A stretch of 64,000 bases of DNA from BRHc4a sp049323755. GTDB lineage: Bacteria; Bacillota; Desulfotomaculia; Desulfotomaculales; Desulfocucumaceae. The translations under genes were made by a program, and so were the position numbers. The notes beneath the pieces were generated by a model. It had not been told where the DNA came from and made no database searches. It was given only the letters and a program-made list of their open reading frames with translations. Shown piece after piece: positions 25,783-34,562 of the stretch (the first letter of the stretch is position 1; each line of letters begins with the position of its first letter). The DNA is taken from NCBI GenBank assembly GCA_049323755.1, contig JBMOPE010000011.1, positions 1 through 64,000 of the forward strand. The letters are read 5' to 3'.

Positions 25783-25974
25783 TTACCAACGCGGACTTCC
25801 CTTCCTCCTGTTGGCGGTTAACATACTATGTGTCCAGTTCCAGGCTATCGGTATCTTTGAGATGGTGTCTGCCAAAGCTCCTATAACGGCGGTACTTAGA
25901 ATTAATATTAAGGCGAACGGGTATTTATGTCCAGAGTGTAGAGCCTGAAGGTATTCATTTAGATTTTCAAGCAT
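25783..25974 (-). CDS. small single-helix membrane protein, first gene of the TauE copy 2 unit
   Basis: A 63-residue protein starting at ATG 25974, with GGGAGG six bases upstream (an in-frame TTG two codons earlier is less likely). One membrane helix, YPFALILILSTAVIGALA, is flanked by an amphipathic N-terminus. The last residues NRRKGSPRW are encoded by repeat copy B, so the C-terminus may have been created or replaced by the repeat. Function unknown. Confidence 0.68.
   Translation of the reverse strand: MLENLNEYLQALHSGHKYPFALILILSTAVIGALADTISKIPIAWNWTHSMLTANRRKGSPRW
25786..25810. repeat. 25-base direct repeat, copy B
   Basis: CCAACGCGGACTTCCCTTCC followed by TCCTG, one base different from copy A at 25389. 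It overlaps the 3' end of the small membrane protein gene at 25783. Confidence 0.85.
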
Positions 25975-26606
25975 TTTCAACCTCCCTTCAAAGGATTTAA
26001 TTTAAATTTTTATTGATCACCCCCTCAATAAAAAATAGGTACAGGCAAAAAATGATTGTGAAAATAGGAGCATTCTCTCTGAAAAAAATTGTCCAGTTCA
26101 GTTGTGTGGTGATTAAAATAATATATTTTTCTTTTGTATATAATATCACAAGCAAAGACGGGTGTGCAATATGCCTTAAAAAATTTTGTAACAGTGTAGT
26201 GATAATTTATATGGTGAGGAAGAATATAACAGGTCTGATATTTAAAGTTTGTACCGGAAAGGTTAGGACTGTAGTAGCGACAGGACAGATTGCAGGGTGT
26301 AATTTTGGGATGAACGTTATAATTTAAGGATTAATATTAAATAAGCTTTGTATTTGAATAGCAACTAAAGCTTATTATATTGATCGTACACATACATACA
26401 ACTGTGCAATTTCATACAGTAAAATCACAGGAAGGCTTCTCAAATATTAGCTAATTAATATGTAATAGAAATCACATGGATAAGACTCAATAAACACGGG
26501 TGTTATAATAAGTCCCTAAAAAGTAAAAGATTTTAAAAAAGTCTTTGTTCAGGCACGGTATATGCATAGTAACAATTTAAACAGCACTTGAAGGGGGGTA
26601 TAGGGT
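25975..26606. other. AT-rich intergenic region
   Basis: Promoters of the small membrane gene (minus) and the CBS gene (plus) must lie here. ACTGT-N10-ACAGT at about 26401-26420 is a possible operator, and GTTATAATAAG near 26501-26511 looks like a -10 region. Open frames in this gap lack ribosome binding sites. Nothing else is supported. Confidence 0.45.
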
Positions 26607-27146
26607 ATGGGTCTTCCTAAGGAACAGATAAAATGTGTAAAGGAATATAATGAAAAATATGTAAGGGACATAATGTCTTCACTTGAGAATTTTTCATCTG
26701 TATCTGCCGACACCAGTGTAAAAAACGCGGTTTATATTCTAAAAAACTCGGTCATGCAAGAGACCTCCGGTACCATTAATTACCTGCTTGTGTTTGAAAA
26801 TAAATCTCTTATTGGCTATGTTGGGATACCTGAATTTTTGGCATCGGTTCAGCCCCCAAATTTAAGAGATGACTGGTACAGGGGATGGAATGTTACAAAT
26901 TGGGCTGATCCGGCTTTTATATCAGGCCTGTTTACAAATCTCTGCCTTGATGTGGCTGATAAATCTGTCAGGGACATAATGGAGCCCTTTGGTGCCGTAA
27001 TTGGTGCTGATAGCACGCTGGAAGAGGCAGTATTTAAGCTGTTCAGAGAAAAAAGAGATATTCTGCCGGTTATGGAAGGTGCAAGGCTGGTTGGAATTCT
27101 CAGATCTGCTGACCTGTTTCAGGAAATGGCAAATATTATGCTGTAA
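26607..27146 (+). CDS. CBS-pair domain protein
   Basis: A 179-residue cytoplasmic protein made of two CBS motifs. The first (about 14-75) begins VRDIMSSLENFSSVSADTSV, and the second (about 115-178) begins VRDIMEPFGAVIGADSTLEE. CBS pairs bind adenosyl nucleotides such as AMP, ATP or SAM and act as energy sensors. A stretch of about 35 residues between them (PPNLRDDWYRGWNVTNWADP) is rich in Trp and unusual. AAGGGGGG precedes the ATG. It is monocistronic with its own terminator. No effector domain is attached, so it probably regulates another protein. Confidence 0.87.
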   Translation: MGLPKEQIKCVKEYNEKYVRDIMSSLENFSSVSADTSVKNAVYILKNSVMQETSGTINYLLVFENKSLIGYVGIPEFLASVQPPNLRDDWYRGWNVTNWADPAFISGLFTNLCLDVADKSVRDIMEPFGAVIGADSTLEEAVFKLFREKRDILPVMEGARLVGILRSADLFQEMANIML

Positions 27147-27182
27147 AAGCACTATATAATAACAGCACTGTCAACAATCTTG

Positions 27183-27203
27183 GCACCCTGATGGGTGCTT
27201 TTT
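27183..27203 (+). terminator. terminator of the CBS gene
   Basis: GCACCC and GGGTGC pair across TGAT, followed by five T residues. The gap from here to 27494 shows no gene. Confidence 0.85.
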
Positions 27204-27494
27204 GCTTTGTTAAGTTGTCCTTTGTATAATAACCTATAGTTTAAAGGTATTTTGCATAACTACCGGGGTATTCAGCCATTTAAATATGGCATTCTAAAAA
27301 ACTATATTATAAATTCTAATAGGATAAGTTGATCTGTATATAGAAGACATTTTGGAATTTGCTCATGGATAAATGGCAAATATGTCATAATATGTTAGGA
27401 TATTGAGCTAAATTTATAAAGGATATTTAAAGTTGTTGTGGAAACTCTTTTTAAAAGGACCAGTTTTTATTAGATACAGGCAGGAGGTATGGAA

Positions 27495-28475
27495 ATGGAA
27501 GTGGCACCCAATATCTTCAGTATTAAGCTTCCGCTTCCATTTAAGCTTGATCATGTCAACTGCTATCTGCTAAAGGGTAATACCGGGTGGGTAATTATTG
27601 ATGCAGGATTAAATTATTCTCCTTCTACAAAAATATGGGAAGAAATTTTTATAAATATGGGTATTAACTACAGCCATATCGAGGGGATATATGTAACACA
27701 TTACCACCCGGATCACTACGGGGCCGCCGGGTGGCTTCAGGAATTAACAGGTGCGCCTGTTTATATCCACAATATTGAGAGTAACTTTGTTGAGCAGATG
27801 TGGAAAAAGGGTCGCGTAAATATGCCGGTGGTGGGGGAACTGTTCAAGGAAAATGGAATGCCCCCGAACTTAATAGCAGAAGTTCTTGATAATATGAGCG
27901 GAATTTGGAATGTAGTTCAGCCTCACCCAAGGCTTTCCATACTTTCGGGAGAAGAGAGGGTTGGAATGGGGGGAAGAGTATTCGAAGTAATTCCCACGCC
28001 AGGGCATTCCGACGGTCATGTGTGCTTCTTTTGCAGGGACGAAGGAATATTAATTTCTGGAGATCACCTGCTCCCCAAAATATCCTCCAACATAAGTCTA
28101 TGGCCCACATCACATCCTAACCCACTGGAGCTATTTCTGAGATCACTGGAGAAAGTCGGTGATCTCCCTGTAAATAAAGTTTTTCCGGCGCACGGGCCTA
28201 TATTTTCTGATTGTGCCGGCAGGGTCGGTGAATTGCTTGAGCATCACCGTGACAGGCTTGCCTGTATAGCTGAGCTGGCTGGTTCGGGAGCCACGGCATT
28301 TAATATATGCTCTAAGCTTTTCGGAACTGATCTGACTCTTCATGAGATTCGTTTTGCCCTTACAGAAACCCTGGCACACCTCGCATACCTTGAAAGCAAA
28401 ACTCAGGTGTACTCACGCCAGGAAAACGGAATTGTAATATACAGGAAGGGAAAGCCAAATCATATGGCAGATTAA
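27495..28475 (+). CDS. MBL-fold metallo-hydrolase
   Basis: About 326 residues of the metallo-beta-lactamase superfamily. The dinuclear metal motif is THYHPDHYGAAG (about residue 72). Further ligands are the His in PTPGHSDGHVCF, the Asp in ISGDHLLP and the His in VFPAHGP. A C-terminal helical extension (about 235-320) resembles the winged-helix tail of LACTB2 or hydroxyacylglutathione hydrolase-like enzymes. The start is ATG 27495, seven bases after AGGAGG; the ATG at 27489 would sit directly against that site. It is a monocistronic cytoplasmic hydrolase, probably acting on a thioester or phosphoester, with no firm substrate. Confidence 0.88.
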   Translation: MEVAPNIFSIKLPLPFKLDHVNCYLLKGNTGWVIIDAGLNYSPSTKIWEEIFINMGINYSHIEGIYVTHYHPDHYGAAGWLQELTGAPVYIHNIESNFVEQMWKKGRVNMPVVGELFKENGMPPNLIAEVLDNMSGIWNVVQPHPRLSILSGEERVGMGGRVFEVIPTPGHSDGHVCFFCRDEGILISGDHLLPKISSNISLWPTSHPNPLELFLRSLEKVGDLPVNKVFPAHGPIFSDCAGRVGELLEHHRDRLACIAELAGSGATAFNICSKLFGTDLTLHEIRFALTETLAHLAYLESKTQVYSRQENGIVIYRKGKPNHMAD

Positions 28476-28516
28476 TTGTATGATAATCAATACTAATTCA
28501 GTCCATGAAACAAAAA

Positions 28517-28543
28517 AATCGCTTTTTAGCGATTATTTTTTTT
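28517..28543. terminator. terminator between MBL gene and converging small gene
   Basis: AATCGCT pairs with AGCGATT, followed by a run of T residues on the plus side and by T residues on the minus side as well. It is probably bidirectional. Confidence 0.85.
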
Positions 28544-28558
28544 GACGGAAGTCTGGTG

Positions 28559-28798
28559 TCAGCTCCAGTTTTCAAGGGTCATGAATACCAGTGAGTTTCC
28601 GGATTTTTTATATTCATCTATTTGTGTCTCGCTGGTTTTAATAATCATCAGGTTGGAGGGATTCATTCCCGCTGCAATGAGATTCATCTTTCTGTCCATA
28701 ACTGCTTTTCGGGTGCCAACCAGAAGCATGCAGCTGCAGGACTTTTCAATAAGCTTGTAAGAATACCTGAGGCAATAGAAATCGATAATCTTTGCCAT
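28559..28798 (-). CDS. small hypothetical protein (79 residues)
   Basis: Not recognised. The sequence MAKIIDFYCLRYSYKLIEKS shows an alpha/beta character with two cysteines in SCSCMLLVGTR, and no membrane segment. AAGGGGG lies eight bases upstream of the ATG, and a terminator follows its stop. No function is proposed. Confidence 0.6.
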   Translation of the reverse strand: MAKIIDFYCLRYSYKLIEKSCSCMLLVGTRKAVMDRKMNLIAAGMNPSNLMIIKTSETQIDEYKKSGNSLVFMTLENWS

Positions 28799-29293
28799 AC
28801 TCCCGGCCCCCTTGTGAATTAGGTTATATATCTATATTTTAAATTATTGTGATAAATGGTGCAATCATGGCAATCCCTTGTTTTGTTTAAAAAAAGCCCA
28901 ATATCACCTGTTTTTACAGTATTTTATGGTATATCACCTTTGCGTGTAAAAAATTTCACAATCCATGGGCGGGCTGCATAAAGCTCTAATCGGGTGTTTG
29001 GCGGAAAATGATTATTAGAATTTATGGTTTATATGAGAAGTATTGCATTTACATAAACGAACACCCAATTGATCCTTTTTTATTTTAATTATTGTGCCGG
29101 AAGGATTGAAAAATTAGTTTGTCGAATAAATGTTTGAATAATGCTGCAGATTCTTAAATATTGAAGACTATATTTACTTAGCTGTGCTATATATGGTATA
29201 AGAAGTGAAGGCAACTGAATAAAGGTATAGACAAACTTAGATTTCTTTATTCCATATGAATATATGAATAATAATTCACCGGGGTGTAATCAA
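28799..29293. other. intergenic region with a long-range hairpin
   Basis: GGGTGTTT (28992-28999) can pair with the AACACCC ending near 29066, and a T-run follows at 29074-29081. The arms are about 55 bases apart. This could be the end of a small RNA or part of the leader of the kinase gene. No protein gene is visible. Confidence 0.35.
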
Positions 29294-30595
29294 GTGAATG
29301 TATTTATAGTAAAGGAAGTTGCGCTGAGGTGGCTTCCGTTTAACATGGCTGCTTTTGCACTGTTTTTTGTGCCGGGAATACCCAGTTGGACTGCGGCTTT
29401 GATTATGCTGGCAACAGGTTTTATAACCACACTTTATATGATCAAATATTTGCAAAAAGGCGGAAAAATGTGTATTCTTGAGGACCATCCCCTGGAGCCC
29501 ACCCTCAGAATAGCAAATGAAACGCTTCCGCACCTTCGCCGGGGCTTTAATGAAGATACCGCAGGAAAAACCGTTGAGATAATAAAGGCCATAGCTGAAG
29601 TGGCGGCAGTGGCAGTGACAGACAGGGAAAAGGTCCTTGCCTATGTGGGGGAAGGTTCTGACCACCACAAGCCCGGTGGCCCGATAATGACCGATGCCAC
29701 CAAAATGGTAATAAACACCGGAGAAATGATGGTCGTAAAAAATCGCTATGGCCTTATATGTCCGGTTGACAATTGTCCTCTTGAATCTGCCGTAATTGCC
29801 CCCCTGAAATGCAAGGGAGAGGTAGTGGGGACTGTAAAGCTCTATCACACAAAGCAGAGCGAAATAAGTCCCGCTGATGTTAAGCTTGCTGAGGGTGTAG
29901 CCCAGATGCTGGGACTCCAAATGGAGCTGGCTGAGCTTGACAGGCAGGCACGGCTAGTTACCAAGGCCGAGCTGGATGCCCTGCAGGCGCAGATAAACCC
30001 CCACTTTCTTTTCAACACACTTAATACTATTATAATGTTCAGCCGCACCAATCCTGAAACTGCCAGGAGGCTTTTGATACGTCTGGCCACATTTTTCAGG
30101 TATGCTTTAAAAAGGCATGGACATTTCAATTCAGTTAAAGAAGAGATTGAATATCTGAATACCTATTTAATACTGGAAAAGGCCCGTTTCCGTAATAAGC
30201 TTAAAATTATCAGGGATATTGATAACAGCCTCTACGATTATCATGTTCCCGTTCTTACCATTCAGCCTCTGGTAGAAAACGCCATTAAACACGGGGTACT
30301 GCCAAGGCAGGGTCAGGGGACAGTTTGGATAAGAGCCTACCTGGAAGAAGAAGAGGAGATTATTTTTGAAATAATTGATAATGGTGTGGGAATACCTCCC
30401 GAGAAAATGCCCCTGATACTTAAGCCGGGCTACGGCTCAGGTAACGGTGTGGGCCTTTCGAACGTTCACGAAAGGCTAAAGGGGTTATTTGGGGAGGAAT
30501 ATGGTCTTCAGATTGAGAGTACTCCCGAAGAAGGGACATCAATATTGGTCAGGATACCCCTAATATGCAAACCAACAGGCGGGGAGGTAAGTTAG
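29294..30595 (+). CDS. LytS/YpdA-type sensor histidine kinase with GAF domain
   Basis: About 433 residues. Two short membrane helices (about residues 8-25 and 30-47) replace the usual five- or six-helix sensor of LytS. A GAF domain (about 65-205) contains AVAVTDREKVLAYVGEGSDH and ICPVDNCPLESAVIAPLKC. The His_kinase region has QINPHFLFNTLNTI, with the phosphorylated His. The ATPase has VLTIQPLVENAIKHG, DNGVGI and NGVGLSNVHERL. The start chosen is GTG 29294, with GGGGTG seven bases before it; an ATG at 29264 has no such site. It overlaps into an operon with the LytTR regulator one base downstream. Confidence 0.9.
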   Translation: MNVFIVKEVALRWLPFNMAAFALFFVPGIPSWTAALIMLATGFITTLYMIKYLQKGGKMCILEDHPLEPTLRIANETLPHLRRGFNEDTAGKTVEIIKAIAEVAAVAVTDREKVLAYVGEGSDHHKPGGPIMTDATKMVINTGEMMVVKNRYGLICPVDNCPLESAVIAPLKCKGEVVGTVKLYHTKQSEISPADVKLAEGVAQMLGLQMELAELDRQARLVTKAELDALQAQINPHFLFNTLNTIIMFSRTNPETARRLLIRLATFFRYALKRHGHFNSVKEEIEYLNTYLILEKARFRNKLKIIRDIDNSLYDYHVPVLTIQPLVENAIKHGVLPRQGQGTVWIRAYLEEEEEIIFEIIDNGVGIPPEKMPLILKPGYGSGNGVGLSNVHERLKGLFGEEYGLQIESTPEEGTSILVRIPLICKPTGGEVS

Positions 30596-31381
30596 ATGAA
30601 ACTAAAGGCTTTGATAGTTGATGATGAATACCCGGCAAGGCAGGAATTGCGATTTGCCCTCAGCAGTTTTGACAATATAGAGATTGTTGGTGAGGCCACC
30701 AATGCACAGGAAGCCCTGGCACTAATAAAGGCCCTGGACTACCAGGTTTTGTTTCTTGATATATCCATGCCGGGAATGACTGGCCTTGAGCTGGGCGCTG
30801 CAATACAGGAACTGCCAAGGCAGCCCCATGTAATTTTTATCACCGCCTATGATGAGTTTGCGGTGCAAGCCTTTGATGTTAACGCCGTGGACTATCTGCT
30901 AAAGCCCGTGGAACCCGGAAGGCTGAAAAAGGCAGTAGACAAAATAATAAGGATCTCACAGGAATATTCCGGTGGTGAAGCAATGCCGGGGCAAGAAACT
31001 CAGGACATTGAAGTAAGACCGGTTTCCGGCCAGCAGGGACAGATTAAAATTGACAGGATACCCGCTGAAAAGCAGGGAAAAACAGTGCTGGTTGCCGAGT
31101 CAGATGTTTTTTACGCCTTTACGGAGCAGGATTATATTTACATTAAAACTTTCTCTGATAAGCTCTTTACCAGGTTTACACTTAAAGAACTGGAAGCCAG
31201 GCTTAACCCTTCGGTGTTTTTTAGGACACACCGGTGCTACCTTGTTAATCTCCACAAGGTTAAGGAAATAGTTCCTTTCTTTAACGGAACATACAACCTG
31301 GTGGTGGAGGACAAGGAAAACAGCGAGGTGCCGGTAAGCCGGGCCCAGGCAAAGAAACTTAGAAAAATATTGGGATTTTGA
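30596..31381 (+). CDS. LytTR family response regulator
   Basis: A 261-residue response regulator. The receiver has DDE near the N-terminus and Asp55 in VLFLDISMPGMTG. A linker of about 40 residues leads to the LytTR DNA-binding domain (about 160-258), with YIYIKTFSDKLFTRFTLKEL, then FFRTHRCYLVNLHKVKEI, and the C-terminal VPVSRAQAKKLRKIL. It immediately follows its kinase. LytS/LytR-type pairs often control autolysis, pyruvate uptake or carbon-starvation transporters; no such target gene lies in this window. Confidence 0.93.
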   Translation: MKLKALIVDDEYPARQELRFALSSFDNIEIVGEATNAQEALALIKALDYQVLFLDISMPGMTGLELGAAIQELPRQPHVIFITAYDEFAVQAFDVNAVDYLLKPVEPGRLKKAVDKIIRISQEYSGGEAMPGQETQDIEVRPVSGQQGQIKIDRIPAEKQGKTVLVAESDVFYAFTEQDYIYIKTFSDKLFTRFTLKELEARLNPSVFFRTHRCYLVNLHKVKEIVPFFNGTYNLVVEDKENSEVPVSRAQAKKLRKILGF

Positions 31382-31407
31382 TAATTTTATAATGAAATGC
31401 TTCATGC

Positions 31408-31568
31408 TGTCGGAACTCAGAACTCAGGACTCAGAACACCGGGCATTCCTTTAAGCTCATTTAGCGGTGCCACATTTTCATCCTTTAACGTTACCACTTA
31501 AAAAATGGCATGCTGAGTTCTGAGTTCAGCCGTCTGCAAGACGGCAACGCCCGCAGGGCGTTTATCTA
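31408..31568. repeat. intergenic inverted-repeat element 1 (ACTCAG type)
   Basis: The left arm is TCGGAACTCAGAACTCAGGA and the right arm is GCTGAGTTCTGAGTTCAG (31513-31530). Next come two hairpins, CCGTCTGCAAGACGG and AACGCCCGCAGGGCGTTT, the second of which looks like a terminator. Read on the minus strand, the left end finishes with TTCCGACAGC, the boundary word shared with the other elements of this kind. Confidence 0.75.
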
Positions 31569-31670
31569 TGTATAAAAACATGGTATTTTTGTCCAAAATA
31601 TTGCCAGCCAGCAAGCCCGTCCGTAAAAGGGTATGCTGCTGGCAATAATGTTATGATAGGGGTTTGAAAG

Positions 31671-32030
31671 TTGAAGGTAGTGTGGGAAATTATGAGTGAT
31701 TCTAAAATATGGTCTCTTTTGGGGGACGTAGACAGGAAAATAGATGAAGATGTTACAAGGCTGATGTTCATTGAATTATTCAGCAGGCTTAAGAAGCTTG
31801 AGGAGGAGAATATTGCTCTCAGGGTCTTGCTGATGGAAGAAAGAGTTGTGGACAGGGAACTATATGATCTTACACTAAAGGCTGTACGAGATTATTTAAA
31901 AGAGAAGGACCAGGAAAAAACCATGGAAAGCGATTTTTTTGCAAAATCGGGAATTCCTTTTCCCCAGTGGGTTAATTTCAAGCTGACAGGAAAGTTTAAC
32001 AGGCCTGAGCCCATGTCAGGGATGCAGTAG
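31671..32030 (+). CDS. hypothetical coiled-coil protein (119 residues)
   Basis: Not recognised. It is a soluble, mostly helical protein, with a likely coiled coil around FSRLKKLEEENIALRVLLME and a less ordered C-terminus. The TTG at 31671 has AGGGG eight bases upstream; an ATG seven codons later (31692) is an alternative. It is a single gene flanked on both sides by intergenic repeat elements. No function is proposed. Confidence 0.6.
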   Translation: MKVVWEIMSDSKIWSLLGDVDRKIDEDVTRLMFIELFSRLKKLEEENIALRVLLMEERVVDRELYDLTLKAVRDYLKEKDQEKTMESDFFAKSGIPFPQWVNFKLTGKFNRPEPMSGMQ

Positions 32031-32045
32031 CATAAAAGATTTTTC

Positions 32046-32247
32046 ATGAAAATAATGATTGTCTTTTTTTGAACCACAGAGGACACAGAGATCACAGAGA
32101 ATATGCTCTCAGGCATTACTCCCAGGTCAGAAACTATGTAGGAAATTAAAAATTTGTTTCCTTAATTTTATTTAATCAAAATCTCTTAAGAGCATTCATA
32201 CAGGGCTTAAAAACCTCTGTGTCCTCTGTGATCTCTGTGGTTTTAAA
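32046..32247 (+). repeat. intergenic element 2 (ACAGAGG type), forward copy
   Basis: The left arm, AACCACAGAGGACACAGAGA followed by TCACAGAGAA (32072-32100), pairs with the right arm CCTCTGTGTCCTCTGTGATC followed by TCTGTGG (32214-32240). The core contains GGCATTACTC and AGGGCTTAAAA. A diverged copy lies in reverse orientation at 50905-51080 and shares both ends and these core words. Confidence 0.88.
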
Positions 32248-32356
32248 CAATATATGGATTACATGCAATTAGTTTATTTTCTCCTCTATTGCGCTTGTAA
32301 TTTTTGAGTTCTTTGGAAGGTCTATTACCGATGAAAAGGTTTATAAAATAATCCGG

Positions 32357-32379
32357 CCTGCCGCAGGCAGGTTTTTTTC
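32357..32379 (+). terminator. intrinsic terminator upstream of acpS
   Basis: CCTGCC and GGCAGG form a tight hairpin followed by seven T residues. It isolates acpS from upstream transcription. Confidence 0.8.
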
Positions 32380-32440
32380 TATTGACGGAGAATTTTCATG
32401 AAACCGGTGGCGGGTGAAGTCCTTACTGATGGGGGAGTAT

Positions 32441-32833
32441 ATGTTTATTGAAGGCATAGGAACTGATATTGTTGAAATAAAGCGGATAAAAGATATTGCC
32501 GAACGGAAGGGATTCCGTTTTTTAAAGAGGTTATTTACCGACTGCGAGATTGAGTACTGCTATAAAGGGGCCGATCCCTTCCAGTGTCTGGCTGCCAGGT
32601 TTGCTGCCAAGGAAGCTGTTCTAAAATCGCTTGGAACCGGCCTTGCTGGCTGCAGATGGACAGATGTTGAGGTGTTAAGGGACGGCTTATCGGCTCCTTA
32701 TATTGTTCTTTCAGGGAATGCTGCGGATATTGCCGGAAGTAAAGGAATAGAAAAAGTATTGGTAAGCATTAGCCATGATGGGGGAATGGCACTGGCCTTT
32801 GCCATTGCTGTAAAAGGGGGTACCGGAGAATGA
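32441..32833 (+). CDS. acpS: holo-[acyl-carrier-protein] synthase
   Basis: A 130-residue AcpS, close to the family's usual 120-126 residues. It transfers 4'-phosphopantetheine from CoA to the serine of acyl carrier protein. The two signature motifs are GIGTDIVEIKRI at the N-terminus and ARFAAKEAVLKSLGTGLAG in the middle; the Asp and Glu bind Mg2+ and CoA. The start is ATG 32441, next to GGGGGAG; the open frame extends upstream without support. Its end overlaps the nnr start (ATGA), the usual acpS-nnr-alr order in Firmicutes. Confidence 0.95.
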   Translation: MFIEGIGTDIVEIKRIKDIAERKGFRFLKRLFTDCEIEYCYKGADPFQCLAARFAAKEAVLKSLGTGLAGCRWTDVEVLRDGLSAPYIVLSGNAADIAGSKGIEKVLVSISHDGGMALAFAIAVKGGTGE

Positions 32834-34380
32834 AGGCTGTAACTGCCGGTGAAATGAGGGATATTGACCGTAAAGCCATAAAGGAATTTGGAATTCCCGG
32901 CATTGTCTTGATGGAAAACGCTGGACGCCGAGTTGTTGAAGCAGTGCTGGATAAACTGGGGAACGTGCAGGGCCGTACCGTTACAATATTTGTGGGTAAG
33001 GGCAACAATGGAGGTGATGGATTTGTTGCCGCAAGGCACCTTTATAATATGGGAGCTGATGTAAAGGTTCTTTTGCTGGAAAATCCCGAGAGTATTGCCG
33101 GGGATGCTGCTGTTAACCTGGAGATATGGAGAAAAATGGACCAAAAGATATACACAGTTGCCCAGAAGGACGACTTCAACGCGGTAAGGCTTTTTCTTGT
33201 GAGAACTGATATTATTATTGATGCAATATACGGAACCGGATTTAAGGGAAAGGTAAAGGAATATGCAGGCCGGATAATAGAGGCCATTAATGCTTGCGAT
33301 AAACCTGTAATATCTGTGGATGTGCCCTCGGGGCTGGAGGCAGACGCCGGAATGGTCAGCGGTCCGTGCATAAGAGCAAGCGCTACGGTGACTTTTGGTC
33401 TGCCTAAAATCGGCCTGTTAATGGAACCCGGAGTAAGCTATGCAGGCGAGCTAAGGGTTGTCGATATTTCACTTCCGGCTTCACTGCTGGATGATGAAAG
33501 CCTAAGACATAATCTTGTTGACAGGAACCTGGTGAAAGGATGGCTGCCCTTCAGGCCGAACTCATCCCACAAGGGTGATTACGGCAGAGTTTTGGTTGTC
33601 GCCGGGTCCAGGGGGATGGCGGGAGCGGCATGCCTTGCAGCCGAAGGCGCACTGAGGGCAGGGGCAGGCCTGGTTACCCTGGCTGTTCCCGAGGCCGTAT
33701 ATGAACCTGTGGCAGCTAAGCTGACAGAGGCAATGGTTGTTCCGCTGCCCTCAACTGCTGAGGGTACGCTTTCAAGGGAGGTGCTGGGGCTTGTATCCGG
33801 AATGATGGAGAAGGCCGATGTTCTGGCGCTGGGCCCGGGCCTTTCAGCAAATGAAGAAACTGTTGAGGTTGTTCGTGAAATAGTGTCTTTCGCCCACAAG
33901 CCAATTGTTTTGGATGCAGACGGCCTGAACGCCTTCACGGGTAAGAGCTCGATGATTAAAAAGGCCAAGGCTCCTATGATTTTAACTCCTCACTCGGGTG
34001 AAATGTCACGGCTGGCTGATCTTCCTGTCGCCTCTATACAGAAAAGCAGGCTCGCTGAGACCATATCGAGGTCGTTGGAGTGGGGGGTGGTTCTGGTGCT
34101 TAAGGGATCACGGACCATTACAGCCACTCCTGACGGAGAAGTCTATATAAACTCCACCGGAAATCCCGGAATGGCCACCGGAGGAAGCGGTGATGTTCTT
34201 ACTGGTGTCATTGCAGGCCTGGCAGCCCAGGGAATGGAGATAGGAAGGGCTGCGGCGGCCGGGGTGTACCTGCATGGTGCAGCAGGGGACAGGGCTGCTG
34301 TTGGAAAGGGGATGATGGGGCTTCTGGCCGGTGATATTCTGAATTGTCTCCCAGAAGTGACTAAAGACCTGGAAAGCTAA
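32830..34380 (+). CDS. nnr: bifunctional NAD(P)H-hydrate repair enzyme (epimerase/ADP-dependent dehydratase)
   Basis: A 516-residue fusion that repairs hydrated NADH and NADPH. The N-terminal YjeF epimerase domain (about 1-210) has IVLMENAGRR and FVGKGNNGGDGFVAARHL. The C-terminal ribokinase-like dehydratase domain (about 230-510) has ALGPGLSANEET, then LDADGLNAF, LTPHSGEMSRL and NPGMATGGSGDVLTGVIAGL, the ADP-binding and catalytic Asp loop. The start overlaps the acpS stop codon. Confidence 0.95.
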   Translation: MKAVTAGEMRDIDRKAIKEFGIPGIVLMENAGRRVVEAVLDKLGNVQGRTVTIFVGKGNNGGDGFVAARHLYNMGADVKVLLLENPESIAGDAAVNLEIWRKMDQKIYTVAQKDDFNAVRLFLVRTDIIIDAIYGTGFKGKVKEYAGRIIEAINACDKPVISVDVPSGLEADAGMVSGPCIRASATVTFGLPKIGLLMEPGVSYAGELRVVDISLPASLLDDESLRHNLVDRNLVKGWLPFRPNSSHKGDYGRVLVVAGSRGMAGAACLAAEGALRAGAGLVTLAVPEAVYEPVAAKLTEAMVVPLPSTAEGTLSREVLGLVSGMMEKADVLALGPGLSANEETVEVVREIVSFAHKPIVLDADGLNAFTGKSSMIKKAKAPMILTPHSGEMSRLADLPVASIQKSRLAETISRSLEWGVVLVLKGSRTITATPDGEVYINSTGNPGMATGGSGDVLTGVIAGLAAQGMEIGRAAAAGVYLHGAAGDRAAVGKGMMGLLAGDILNCLPEVTKDLES

Positions 34381-34399
34381 ATATACTCACGGGTACTAC

Positions 34400-34547
34400 T
34401 TCCCGGTCAGGAGACAGGAGACAGTAGACAGGAGTTTTAGCCCGGCTTTGAGGGTGGGTCCGTCATATTAGGAATGCATGGTCCTCCTGTCTCCTGTATT
34501 CTGTCTCCTGACTTCCGACAGAATAAGACTTTCAGTATAAGAGTATT
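34400..34547. repeat. intergenic element 3 (CAGGAGA type)
   Basis: The left arm, CCGGTCAGGAGACAGGAGAC followed by AGTAGACAGGAG, pairs with the right arm GTCCTCCTGTCTCCTGTATT followed by CTGTCTCCTG. It is bounded by TTCCGACAGAATAAGA and then CTTTCAGTATAAG. The last stretch is nearly repeated after element 4. It lies between nnr and alr. Confidence 0.8.
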
Positions 34548-34562
34548 AAAGAGGTGCTTTAA

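Noticed and set aside
26013..26327. 104-codon frame in the AT-rich gap before the CBS gene
   Set aside because: No ribosome binding site, no domain, and base composition like non-coding sequence.
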